Source of the DNA: Trachelipus rathkii
Taxonomy: Eukaryota; Arthropoda; Malacostraca; Isopoda; Trachelipodidae
Reading direction: 5' to 3'
Length of the DNA stretch: 64,000 bases
Assembly: GCA_015478945.1 (NCBI GenBank)
Contig: JABUQX010057263.1
Location: 1-64,000, forward strand
The notes under the pieces are model-generated. The model saw only the letters and a list, made by a program, of their open reading frames with translations, was not told where the DNA came from and ran no database searches. Positions 12,501 to 24,149 of this stretch are shown piece after piece (the first letter of the stretch is position 1; each line of letters begins with the position of its first letter). The position numbers and the translations under genes are program-made.

Positions 12501-15500
12501 TATATTTATAATTTGTAAATGAATTAATATATTAAAAATAGATTATTATTTTATTGAAATTAATATTATAATTTTAATTTTTGACCCCTTGTTTATTTTG
12601 TATTAAATATATCTTAAAGCAGATTTCCCGTATAATAGATATAGAATTCGAATATCGAATATCAGCTTGTTTACTACAGTATAAATATAATAACTAATGG
12701 AGAATAATGATGCTTTAACTTATACTTATTGAATTTATTTTAATATTAGACGTATTTATTCGACAATTGATGCCGTGAATATAACTATTCCCTCCATCTT
12801 TCACTGGTTCAATAGAGCTATACTACCGCCTGTCCTCGACTACTCTTAAAGCGTAAATGTCAGTATCGTAATCTAAATTGGACACTAGATAACGCCCTGT
12901 ACTGCACACCCAGAGTAGTTACTATAATATAATACGTATTATACCATAAAAACGGATCGGTATAGTATGGCAATTTATATATGTGTGCGCGTGTGTGTCA
13001 GATAAGTGGTGGTGCTGCCTTCCTCGTCACAGTCTATATATGCTCGTGAAATCGTCTACTAGTGTCAAGCTTGTGTCGACTTTTCCGTTTATAGTAAAGC
13101 TGCACCCTTCCTTAGTCACGAGATAATTTCCGCCAGATCGAGCCCATAAACATATCTCTTAAATCCAAAATGTTATACCCTGACAATTGATGTAGTAATA
13201 TAAGAGGTGCCATCTTACCATACTGCGAAGTCCTACTACCTCTTCCAATGATAAGGCGTTCTAGCTGTAGAGAACAAGTTTTTCAGATGCCGCGCATCTA
13301 GTTTGCCAGGGCACATTCAACCTTAAAGTACAAAATGCACTTTGCACAAAAAGAGCCTTATTATAGGCCAGTATAAAAGATGGCTCCTAAAACGTTACTA
13401 GTGCACCGTGCTACTGGGATGATAAGAGTTGAGAAAATTGGTTGCCGAATTCTACCGATAAAAATAAGAAATGATGACTTCATTATCAATTCAGTGAGGA
13501 AAGTCTAGGTATTAATTAAATAAGGATTAAAATTGGAGACAATGTGCTGAAAGCTGTTAAGAAAGCAAATAAAAGCTCTAGGCTCTTATTCGCCCGCAGA
13601 ACTCGAAAATGCCAATATTCAAAAATAGATTCTTAATAAATATAATACTTTCCGTCTTTATTAATAACATCTAGCTTAAACCATCATCTCGGAATACGCA
13701 GTTACAGTTTTGGCAGAGTCCAACTAACCATCAAAGAAGGACATAGAGAGAATTGAATTGAATTCAAAGAAGGGCAACCCAACTAATACCAGATTCGAGG
13801 AGGTAATCATACGACCAAACGCACCTTATACGTACGAGATTAGATATAGCATTCTCCCTTTAACATACAAGAAGTTGACGAGTAGGAAATTAATAGAAAG
13901 TCTTCAAAAATACCGTCACAAAACAGAAAAGTTGAAAATGTACTCTATACAGGCAGTTCTTTAGTAATGATATTAAATCGATTCTGTGAATATTCACGAC
14001 CCGTAAAGAAATAAATAGACCGAATAAAACCACTTACAATTCCTATTTAACGATCTGTTCAAACCAATCTAATATATTAGCCAAAAAGAAATTTCTTTCA
14101 CTTCACAGTAATTGAGATAAGTGGAATAGTCTCTCTATGAAATAGTGAACAGCGGCAACATCGATTATTCAAGAAAGAAGTTAGATAAACCACTTAAGAG
14201 ACTTGGTCCTCGTGACACTTCAAGTGCAAAGCATGACGATTCGTTATATCTCTTACTATTATTAAAACGATAGATTATAGGAGAAGCAGATGAATCAAAA
14301 TCCGAACTAATTATAAAGGATCAGTTTAAGGGGTATTAAAATACAGTTAGAGAAAGTTTGTGTACGATTTCTTTAAATCAAGATGATGTAATGGGCGCCG
14401 ATCACTTTATCTTATTTGTACCATAGGCTCAGTAATAGTTTGAACAACACCTTAAAGAAGAATAGATTCATGAATTTTTAACGTTCCTCTGTGCCACGTC
14501 AATCGAAAAACGTTTTCGTTAGGTCGCTATATTTATAAAAGTACTAGTCACTCCATCCATCGCGGAATGACTGAGCTTGCAATAACAGCTTTTGATGTTC
14601 AATCGCGACCATATGAAGAGACGCAATTATTTCTACGTATAAGCCAGCCCGCGCCGTGACATCCTATCGATCCCAATATCATAATATTTTGTTTTTATCT
14701 TGAACCAATTACGACGTAAACACTCTGAAAGCCATTTATATATATCCCAAAACGTCTACAGCTTTACTCCGATGCCTCTCATCCGAATCACAAACTTATA
14801 ATCTGTTAAGTTTGGTAGAATTAAACAGTGGTATAAATGAATATTTCCACAGAGAGGAGGGTTAAGTTCGACATTCTATGCCCCGTTTGAGCACACATAC
14901 GCATACACTCACAAATAGATATTGTTTTGTAATTTAGTAGCACGCGAGGTGTTTTTTGGGGTTCATCCGTCTGTGAGGTTATTAATAACGTTCTAAGCCT
15001 TTGGTTGGACTTCATCTTCCCTCAAACTAGCCTTGAGTGGACCTGGTGAGTCCAAACTAAGTCCATTTTCGACGATACGGTTTCTGCTGTTTATAAATGT
15101 CCAATCGTCATTTCGTTATCTTCTTCTGTCTTGCTTTCTTCTGTTTTGGTCCGGCTGTCTTACTCTCCCTCCTGATAACTTCTTCGTTCTTCTTACTTTA
15201 CTTCTTCCTTTGCTTCTTGAGCTGTCTTCGTTCTTCGTTGTCTATCGGCTCGAGCTTCTTTCTCGTTCTTTCATTCTCATTTCATTCTGTGCGTTCTTCT
15301 TCTCTTCATTCTAAGTTTTAGAGAAGTGACTCACAAAAGACATTTAATTTTTCTAAACTTTGATATTTTTTCAACGGTATTTTATTCGCTCCTGCTCTGT
15401 TAACCTCTATGGCTGATGTAGAGAGTCAACATATATCCCATAAAATCGTTTAATAGTACTATTACTCATTGAATTCTCCAGGTCTCTACACCCCCCCACC

Positions 15501-16195
15501 GGGGTACACTCTTTTCCTTTCGATTAGTGTTCTATCCTGCGTCATCGTGCTTTCTCCGTAAATAGACTATCTAAATTTTACCTCTTTAGGCCATGTAACT
15601 CCACTCTTAATTACTTAACTTTTCAATTTGCAACTCTGTACGGATGCACAGGCCACTCAAGCAGATCAACAATATGTCACGCTCCAGGTGGTTATGTAAG
15701 CATTGCTTACAGGACCGTTTGAAGGTTCTGATCTCATTAAGGAAAACCAATAGTCGGTTTGCAAATGATTCAGATTAACTGCAAGAGTCCTCGCCTTCCC
15801 TCTATATACTTGACGCAATCATCCAAAACACAAAACAACTCCACATTAATATCTTTCATTGAAAACACTCACTCTAACCTCCTTTCAGTCTTCGTTCTAT
15901 AGTATCTTTCGTAATTTTTTCTCAATCATCGTCTGCAGTCTTCTGCTCTTAGACTGATCACTAGTCTTCCTTTCTATTACAAGTTCAAAAGATTGGGTGT
16001 TTGGGATTTGACGCCTTCTCGAATGTGTTGCTCATTCCCTAGGTTGCTTATGCTTTGTGTAGTTATGGGCGGTTGTGTTCGCCCTTGTATTGTGGAAGAG
16101 CATGCTCCATTTACATCATGCTGGTACGGACCAAACTGGACCATCAGACAGCACCCACACACATTCCATCGAATAATTATAAAAATTATATCTTA
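12501..16195. other. No identifiable gene
   Basis: Frames at 13758-13964 (+, 68 residues, Lys/Thr/Tyr-rich), 15033-15321 (+, overlapping hydrophobic frames from a T/C-rich tract) and 15993-16202 (+, Cys-containing) show no domain. A C-run with CCGGGG lies at 15489-15505. I see no RNA gene or repeat family. Confidence 0.5.
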
Positions 16196-16199
16196 TGAA

Positions 16200-17900
16200 T
16201 GATGCAAAGCAATAATATATATAATATATAAAAAATAGTATATAATTATTATAATATATTTAGTATATTATATAAAGTCAATAAGTAGAGAGAATTAATA
16301 GTATAAGTAATTAAGCTGTCGAACTATGAACTATAGAAAGTAGCAATGACACTAAGATAATAATTAATATATAATAATAAATATGATATGCCTACGTACC
16401 ATATAAGCGATACATATGTATTTAGAGGACAGAACAGTAAGTACCCTATATATATTATATAAAATACCTACTATATACGCCTTCAAATCATAGACGAGAT
16501 AATATAACTGAAAATATAAGTTCCAACCTATATCACACAATAAAACTTATCTTACTAATTATAACTACTACGTATAAGTCTAATGACCTAAGAACTAATA
16601 TACCTCCCCATACATATATATATATATATAATATATAATTATATATATACTATATATATGTTCTTCATGAGGCTGAGTCTAGGGCCCTTTATCTACTTCT
16701 CATCAACTCTACCACCACTTCTCTCTCCAATCTTTCGTAGCCTTCGAACGTTTTCTCATCTCTCTCATGAACTATTAGCTGTCACAAATGGACAAACTGT
16801 TACTTAATGAATTTAAGTATCCAGTCAATACACCACCCTTCCCATCGAGACAAGAGCGTTTCATGCGACTCTGTCAATATCGCATCGATTCATCATATCT
16901 TCCTCTGTCACATATACTGCCGACCCCAGACTTTAGATAACTGCTATGCTCCAATAATTTATCGACACTAACAACTACGTCGTACATCCAGACTCAACAC
17001 ATCATAAATCTAATTTTCCAATTGTATCCACCAATTGATTTCACAAGTTACAATTTTTCCTCGCCACAGCTTTCGGTGAATCCCTGGAATGTTTAACCCA
17101 CACTGGAATTTTCTTCTAGATCTATTCATTTAGTATGTAATAGTATATATAGATAGATATGATATATAGTCCTAGTATAATACAATACTTAATCCTCTAT
17201 AATTAACAACTACCCTATATATATATATTATCTCACGATATACTAACCATATATATATATGTATCAAACAATAGAAATTATATATATATATAAGCATATG
17301 TAAACACTAAGTATCATGGTATATATTCTATCATCCAAACCACAATAATGTCTTGAGCTAAATGATATATACAACTTACATTGTTCCAGGGACAAGAGAT
17401 ATCCACACTTCTACTACTCAGTGCCGCCACGTGAAATACGCGCATGTTAACATACCTTCAAATAATTAAAAGATGCATCCCAACACAAAATATGTATGTA
17501 TAATTGCTAATTGTCTCCCAAACTAGCTAGAATACAGGAATATATATAATAGGTATATAACTTATATATGCTCATTAGTCCCTGATTCGTACCTTAAATA
17601 GCCCATCCACTGATTAATATCATAAATTACTATTACTGAATAAAAAGTAATTTAATATATTCACTCACAAATATCATATATATGATATATAAGTAAATAT
17701 AATCTTAAGCTATACATACTATAAAGATTATATTCTGTATTTAAAATATACCATAAGCTGTATTTATATATCCGATAATGATTATTAAAGCTTTGACTAA
17801 ACATAAAACTAAAAAACTCTACACTAAACCCCCAGACGTTAAAAAAAATGTAACTCAGTAATTGAGCAGTACTTATACCCATCTGTTGCCGTAAAAGTGT
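16200..17900. repeat. AT-rich patchwork with broken TA arrays
   Basis: Interrupted (TA)n stretches occur at 16205-16275, 16610-16660, 17140-17175, 17210-17235, 17250-17265 and 17278-17295. They are separated by short AT-rich sequence without frames. A more balanced block at 16660-17110 may be an old element that I could not assign. Confidence 0.6.
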
Positions 17901-18117
17901 ATCTATCGTCTAGAGACAAAAAGCACATCTATCGAAACTTAGACACTAAGATTCCTTGCTGATACCAAATCCGCATAATCGCAGCTTATCGACAGATGAC
18001 CCATCCAATAAACTTCCTTATTAGTCATAATAAGTTTATGACTAAGGATATATATTCTTCAGACCCTCTATCTGATGATATTTGGTCTTCATATTAAGTT
18101 CTTTCCGATAAATACCC

Positions 18118-18665
18118 ATTCCAGCGCTCCCCAAGGATTCTATGCCCTTAAACATAGAATAAAGATTTGTATTAAAGTGTCTCTCAATTTGTGGTAGAGC
18201 TTGGTGAGTGTATGAAGGAGTGAACTCACTCTTTGTTTCTCAATACTTTACTGCGGCTTCCGAGAAAGGCGAATGGAAGACTGCCAACGCAAACGCCCCG
18301 CAAACGGCTTCTGGGGGTGAGCGGCTATGTTGCTAGGCAGGATGAGGTCGTGTAATGTCGCCGTGAGCATAGAGTTCAATTTGTGGTCAGATTGGGGGAC
18401 TGATACGACATTATTGTAAATCGTAAGAGTCTGAGGCACGGGAGGGGTCCAAGGCACTCGACGCAAATCTAGCCGCTCTCAGGAAAGACAGAGGGAGGTT
18501 TGATGAACATAATAATATCTTAGTCTCTATAAGTCTGCCGGATACGTGCGGAATCACTCGTGCACTCCCAAGCTGAGATCCTATATCTGAACCCTTATCG
18601 CGACCCCAAGACCTTCTCAAAAAAGACACCTTTGTCGAAGAACGCGGAAGGGGCTGCAGGTATTT
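18118..18665 (+). pseudogene. Fragment of I-type LINE ORF1 (same family as 40.1-46.9 kb)
   Basis: The block begins with CAGCGCTCCCCAAGGATTCT and continues with CTTCCGAGAAAGGCGAATGG near 18258. Both are nearly identical to 42235-42255 and 42337-42357 of the long LINE downstream. CCTTATCGCGACCCCAA near 18592 matches about 42541, and CTTCTCAAAAAAGACACC matches about 42563. The spacing between landmarks differs, showing insertions and deletions, and no long frame survives. This is a second, truncated copy of the gag-like ORF1 C-terminal part, so the family has at least two members in this window. Confidence 0.85.
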
Positions 18666-18669
18666 GTCG

Positions 18670-19205
18670 TGACGGGGGTTTGATGATATGCATAATAGCT
18701 ATCGTAGCACAATGTCGCTTAATATAGTAAATGTATTGAGTATGAGTATAAGCTGTGTAAGTGATTAAGGAGGTACTTCCAAATTAAAGCGTTCCAACGA
18801 GGGAGCTAATGCGGGTATGAAAGAGATTACATAGTCCAATGTTGAGAGTTAGGAAGCATTCAATAAAGTGTGAACATTACGCGAGAACTTGGCTGCTGCG
18901 CGGTCAGTATAATCGATCATGTAAATAAATTTTTTTTTTTTGGTGGGGGGGCAATGTGCTGAGTCCACGTAAATGCGAGGACACACGAAGGCGAAAGCGA
19001 TGCCGAAGGCCAACGTGAGAGTTCAGAATATTAGTGTGCGTTGTACTAGCAATGGTATAAGTATAATATATTCAACAATTCAACTGCCAGATAAATTCAA
19101 GAGAGCCAGTAGGCAGTAGATGTAATAGAGTTGACAAACAAAAATCTCAATGCTATGTCTCTTCTAGAACAACTGTTAGAGTACAAACATTCGGAGTATG
19201 TGAAT
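18670..19205. other. Unassigned, possibly 3' remainder of an antisense LINE
   Basis: Anonymous sequence with an A/T-then-G run (a T11 run followed by GGTGGGGGGG near 18930-18950). Minus-strand translation gives scraps that might continue the LINE piece at 19211-19490, but nothing decisive. Confidence 0.3.
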
Positions 19206-19210
19206 TATTT

Positions 19211-19490
19211 TCAAATAAATGACAGGGGAAAGTTTAAATTTTGTGATATCGGATGTTGTAGTGTAGGTGTGTAAAAGATTATGTCGAGAAAATGCAGAGA
19301 TTGAGTTTTGAAGGTATGGAAAACAGTCATGTTTTCTCTGACCCAATTAGAAATACGAAAAAGGTCATAGGACAGTTCTTTTAAAACCATCTTCCTGGCA
19401 TCAATATTTGTGGCTGAATCACATTGTATTTGATATGAAAAATGATAAGGAATGAATGTATTAGGCATGGATAGGAAATCAGAGAGGATG
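19211..19490 (-). pseudogene. CR1/Jockey-like LINE fragment (post-YADD region of RT)
   Basis: The minus strand reads DLFRISNWVRENMTVFHT followed by a KTQ-like and FLH-like continuation. This is the conserved linker after the catalytic YADD motif in this LINE group (S-D-L-x-x-I-S-x-W-G-x-x-N-x-V-x-F-N-x-x-K-T-Q). Trp, Asn, Phe and the KTQ position are recognisable, while Gly (now Val) and others have changed. The piece is truncated on its 5' side by the TA array at 19490. Confidence 0.75.
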
Positions 19491-19560
19491 ATATATATAT
19501 ATATATATATATATATACTATATAATATATATATATATATTACTATATATATCATATATA
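19490..19560. repeat. TA microsatellite
   Basis: Interrupted (TA)n of about 70 bp abutting the LINE fragment. Confidence 0.9.
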
Positions 19561-19634
19561 TAGCTGCTTACACATAAACAGAAAGAAAATATCTGCCATT
19601 AAATATTATTAAAATTGAATGCTATTTATAGATT
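19559..19634 (+). repeat. Repeat R-left, duplicated at 21047-21124
   Basis: The segment GCTGCTT(A/C)CACAT...AATTGAATGCTATTTATAGAT occurs here and again at 21050-21124 with about 85-90 % identity by eye. Similarity stops exactly where the hAT end begins at 19635, so this copy was cut by, or lies immediately next to, the transposon insertion. Confidence 0.8.
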
Positions 19635-20777
19635 TAGTGATGCAGGTAACATCGCATCCGCGAGAGAATCCGCACATTTTTAAAGATCCCCATCCGCGCG
19701 ATGTTGCGCGCATGTTTATTGTCGAGATTTGATAAGAATTTTATAAAAAAATACTTAAGATGAAATCTGAACACAAACTTTAAATGAGAGACATGGGACT
19801 CGACTCACTATGTAATGATGACTCATGATCTCGCAGCAATGAATATATAATAATTGATTCACAGAGGCCTCATGAGATTAGGGATGCCAAAATACAACAT
19901 CAGCGCCTCTAGCAGCTTTTGTCTCCGATCATAATACCATTCAATCTCAACGCTAAGGAAGCAATTTTGAAGCATCTTCAAATGATAATGATGACGGTTT
20001 AAAAAGAATGAAAAGATGTAATAAAATTAGAGCTAGAAAAAGTTTTTTCTTGGTTTTTTTTTCTGTGGAAATTAATGACCTTCTTACTATCTTCGCAATT
20101 AGCGCTAGATCCCGTTATAAGCCAAGTTTTTTGTAAACAATTATTTCAAAACAAGTTAAAAGGGTATGAAAGTTTTTTGAAGTTGGAAAACTCAATCGAC
20201 AGTCTAGTTAATTCCGCACACCTCATTTTAAGGAAAAAAACGAATCTACAGAACCAACACCTCCTAGAAATTAATTAATAACAGATTTCACTGGTATATC
20301 ATTTCTACGTCCCACTAGTGGATGCAACAAGCCATACCAAAAAGATGTATGCAAGTGATTGAAAACTATCACAAAAAATACTAGATATAAATGATGGTCC
20401 TATTAGTTGGTGGAAAAAGTTACGCAAAATGTTTACCCACGCTTGAGTAACCTTGCAAGGAAATGCTTTGGGCCTGTCCCCCAACTAGTGTTCCAAGTAA
20501 GAGATTATTTAGCGATGCTGTGGGCTAATATATGATGAAAGGAGTAACAGACTCTCAGCAGAAAAGGCAGAAAAATTTGATGTTTCTCAAAGCACATCCT
20601 TCTTATATTTGAATTTCATACTAGTGCAAAAAGGTATATAATCCATTGTCAAATCTCTTTCATTAAGTCGGAGGTTGGGGTAACAATTATATTAAAGATT
20701 GTGGCTAAAATCCGAAATATATTTACCATATATATATAATATAAATATAATATATATATAATAATATAATTTATATA

Positions 20778-20812
<35 letters not shown>

Positions 20813-20930
20813 ATCATATAGATATTATTATATATAACTTATATATATCTACACATCCGCATCCGCGGATGTTTAAAATCAAAACATCCGCATCCGCGGT
20901 GCGAAAAAAATGACATCCGGTGCATCACTA
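19635..20930 (+). mobile_element. Decayed hAT-superfamily DNA transposon (~1.3 kb)
   Basis: Inverted termini TAGTGATGCA (19635) and TGCATCACTA (20921-20930) bound the segment; inside both ends are CATCCGCATCCGCGG-type subterminal repeats. The interior keeps the C-terminal hAT dimerisation region in shifting frames at about 20395-20620: WWKK, then LSNLARKCFGP-like, a TSV..S.R-like block, LIYDERSNRLSAEKAEKF (18 residues) and a FLK-like end. These match the conserved order of hATC domains (W, LAR, S-x-R, RN/RL). The BED finger and most of the RNase H catalytic part are missing or unrecognisable. The frame at 20075-20278 may be further decayed transposase. No clean 8-bp target duplication is visible because the right flank is a TA array. 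Confidence 0.8.
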
Positions 20931-21022
20931 ATATATATAATATATATATATATATATATACTATATATTATATATAATATATATCTATATATATATATTA
21001 TATTATTATACTATATTAATAC
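20722..21022. repeat. TA microsatellite arrays at the hAT right end
   Basis: Long (TA)n tracts at 20722-20850 (inside the element, before its right terminus) and 20931-21020 (immediately outside). Confidence 0.9.
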
Positions 21023-21046
21023 TTTAAAATATGTTTATACCAATTT

Positions 21047-21130
21047 CTCTTGATGGCTGCTTCCACATGAAACAGAAAAAAATTTCTGCCATTTCCAAAT
21101 TATTATTAAAATTGAATGCTATTTATAGAT
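21047..21130 (+). repeat. Repeat R-right, second copy of 19559-19634
   Basis: This copy runs past TTTATAGAT into GCTTTTAGACAATG, where the left copy instead enters the hAT terminus. It is therefore the uninterrupted version of the flanking sequence. Confidence 0.75.
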
Positions 21131-21634
21131 GCTTTTAGACAATGAAAGTCCTCTTTGTATAAAAAGAGGGAAAGAAGGGGGGGGGGGAAAGGACCTTTAG
21201 ACTTCAGAGCTATGGTTAAGTAGTTATCTTCGTTATTTGCACTATCCAGAAGTATATCTAAAGTAAATTTAGGAGAATATGGAAAAGTTAAAATCTGAAG
21301 TCCAATTTAATTCTAGATACATTTAAGCAAAAGTTCTAGAAAGGGAGTGAATTAAAAACTAATGACTAACTCAATGGCAAATCAAATCGCAGGGGAGGCT
21401 CATTAGTGAGAACCAGACACAGTTTATATTTAACGAAGAAATTGATTCATTTTTACTTTGATATAATTGCACTGTTTCATGCCAGCTTGTCAGCACTAAA
21501 TATATAATAGTATACTATAATATATATATAATATATATAACTACTATATATATTATATATATATATATATATATCATAATATACCTGCACCTGACAGGTC
21601 CCTCTCCTATATATATATATCTATATATATATAG

Positions 21635-21668
<34 letters not shown>

Positions 21669-22070
21669 AACTATATACTAGTTATATATATATATACTAT
21701 ACTTATATTATATATATATATACTAATATATATTTTCTCAAATATGCCAAATTCTTAATCGATCGACATTTCCTATCCTCTTAATACAATAATACTCTCC
21801 TAACCAATTTTCCCTTGAAGGTTAGCATAAATAATTAAGCTTTCGTTATCCTTCTGAGTTCTCTTGACACTTTGAAGTGTCAGACGGGGTCACGAATTTC
21901 TGATGATCGTTTTTGTTATTTTAACATACACTAAAGTTTCAAGAGCTTTTTTGTAGTGTTATTAAAACACAAGAATGATCTTCGTTTTGAAGGCATCACG
22001 GAATTTCTAGTATCACTTTATAATTTTCAGGTCTGTATTTGTATACATTAGGTGTTAAAGCACCACAGGT
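21131..22070. other. Anonymous sequence with TA arrays
   Basis: Contains a G10-like run near 21177-21188, interrupted TA arrays at 21500-21735, and a short perfect hairpin TGACACTT/AAGTGTCA near 21868-21885. No gene is seen. Confidence 0.6.
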
Positions 22071-22071
22071 T

Positions 22072-22109
22072 ATATATATATATAATATATATAATATATA
22101 TATATTATA

Positions 22110-22166
<57 letters not shown>
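22072..22166. repeat. TA microsatellite
   Basis: About 95 bp of TA, pure over the last 50 bp. The Tyr/Ile frames here on both strands are repeat artefacts. Confidence 0.95.
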
Positions 22167-22170
<4 letters not shown>

Positions 22171-22560
22171 ACCACCAATCACTGGCAGAGCCTTCCTCAA
22201 AGAGGGTTTGAGAAAAATGCGAAATAGAGCTCGCCTACACTCAAACCTAACACCAATGTCCCAGGTGAGAGCAGGTGCTCAGTCATTAAAGAGCTGTAGA
22301 GAAAATACTGTACAACAGGATACAAATATGGTGGCAAAGAAGAAGAATACCCAATAGAGGTGACTGGAACTAAGTAAGCACCAATTGAACAAGTTTGGAA
22401 TTACCAAACGTTTGTGATGCAGAGGCACACAACGGTAATGGAATGGGAGTTATCAACTCCAAACACCTACTATTTTAATACCTTTAGAAAAAAAAAGTAG
22501 CGTCAGTGTCTCATCGCAGAAATAAATGTTCAAGAGAAAATAAAAGTGTTTATTATTATT
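22167..22560. other. Unassigned segment
   Basis: A plus-strand frame to 22357 carries about 60 mixed residues (GLRKMRNRARLHSN...) after the TA array. I recognise no family. It could be an element fragment. Confidence 0.3.
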
Positions 22561-22599
22561 TTAGCCTTAACTCAACCCTAATTAAAAAAATGGTGAAAC

Positions 22600-23960
22600 T
22601 TGAATCTCCTCGGATGTTAGAGCACTGCTAATAACAATGGCGATTTAAATCCTTGTTTGAAAGAGAAAAATCTCTCACCCTGATCAAAATTTTCAGCTCA
22701 TTGAGACCATTTAGCAACCGTTGGGATATGAGGTTTACAATAACAATTTTGTTGATTAAATTCAGAACAAGTTAGACGGTAGAGCTCCGTCGAAGGAGAT
22801 AGGGAAGTTGCGTGGCATATTTGAGGGTATTATATGAAAAAATTAACATATTTAAAAGTTGAATTTTGCAAGATTGACGCGATCCCACAAGGAAATTCAA
22901 TCCAGAAGGACAACTCTAGATGCATAAGAGGGATCAGATTCAAAATGAGTGGAAGATTGAAGAATTGAGCCATACACATAAGATTGAAAAGAGCTAAAAG
23001 AGCAGCTGAAAAGGTCCTTGATGAAATGTAGGACTGGAGTAGGAAATGAAAAATCTTGAGAATCATCACAATTAACAGTGAAGGAGGAAAAAACCGCTCC
23101 TTCAACGATTGCTGATATGAAATGGTTTGAGAGAAAACCAGACATGAGTGAGCAAAATTGATTTGGAAATTAGGTGAGCAGTGACTCATTACATACTCAA
23201 TGAAAAGCTTTTTATGAGTAAGCGACACTTCTTATGATCTCTTATAGTCTCAAAGAGCAGATACCCATAAATTAGTAAGATTGGAAAGCATTTCACAAGT
23301 TGACTTCGAATATCGAAAGCTATACTGATTACCTCAGTGAAGCAAATGAAACTCCAGATGATTCATGAATTAAGAGTTTAAGAGAGCTTCCAAGATTTTA
23401 TATGGAACACAGGTGAGGGCTATAGAGTGATAGTTAGAAGTTCTGAGCGGATACACTTCTTTGGAATCGATGTGACATACTCGCTCTTCTGAATAAGAGG
23501 GAATAAGGCAAAGATAGTATAGTTAAGGTAATAAAGGTGCCAGTTTTGAAGCACACTCCTCGGAAAGATTGAGGAGTACCAACTTGGTCACTAGCCTATT
23601 TGTTGTTCTTAAATGTTATTGTCCTAAAACCTGATCTTTTGTATTCACGACATGTGAAATATGAGAGGAGGAGTAGGATCAGGAATACCAGATTCGTCCA
23701 AAGAGGAATTAGATGAATAAAAGAGGAAAAGAGAGTAGCCTATTCATCATTATTGTTAGTTACAGGTATTATGGAGGAATAAAACTGTACTTATGTTTTG
23801 GGAAATATTTTTGTCAAAGGTCAGAAATTTGTATCAGAAAGAGAACTAATTCGATAAACGCACGTCTTTTCAGTAAAAGTAAACTTCCCTAATTGAATAA
23901 TATCCCTTAGGTCATTTCCAGATGAGTGAAATGTACCAAGAGTGATAGGAGACTATAAGA
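22600..23960 (-). pseudogene. CR1/Jockey-like LINE reverse transcriptase, frameshifted
   Basis: Read on the minus strand from about 23640 downward, several frames together spell the RT core in order. First comes NYHSIALTCVPYKILEALLN (a form of NYRPIALTS-x-x-SKIFE-x-LLN), then QYSFR (QYGFR) with a ST-x-x-M/L-L-S-x-LT block. FLSNHFISAIVEGA (LSNRFISVVVDGS) follows near 23130, then a SYVYGS block where SYADDS is expected near 22965. After that come the thumb (RVNLAKFNFSK) and a KPHI..VAK stretch near 22700. The catalytic aspartates are lost (YVYG instead of YADD) and several frameshifts are present, so it is dead. It is the same family as 6440-6980, 19211-19490 and 32000-32600. Confidence 0.85.
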
Positions 23961-24149
23961 GTTTTCACATTAAGTATATTATTGAGAGTATAATAGGAGT
24001 CTAGAGTAATCTTCCTGAAAATCGTGCTTTTATACAGTTCATAACGGATTAGCCTAAAACACGTATGTCGGAGTAAGGTTGGATCTCGGCGACTGGTACT
24101 GGCAATGAGACAGTCTAGTGGGGTTTACTTACTAATCGCGGATTCCAGG

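Noticed and set aside
21996..22357. Tyr/Ile repeat proteins across TA arrays, also at 39855-40275, 47084-47625 and 52419-52882
   Set aside because: The dinucleotide repeat reads as Tyr-Ile on both strands, so these frames carry no evidence of a gene.
22830..23228. A 132-residue minus-strand membrane protein
   Set aside because: It is the off-frame shadow of LINE RT; the overlapping frame 22897-23145 holds the RT motif.
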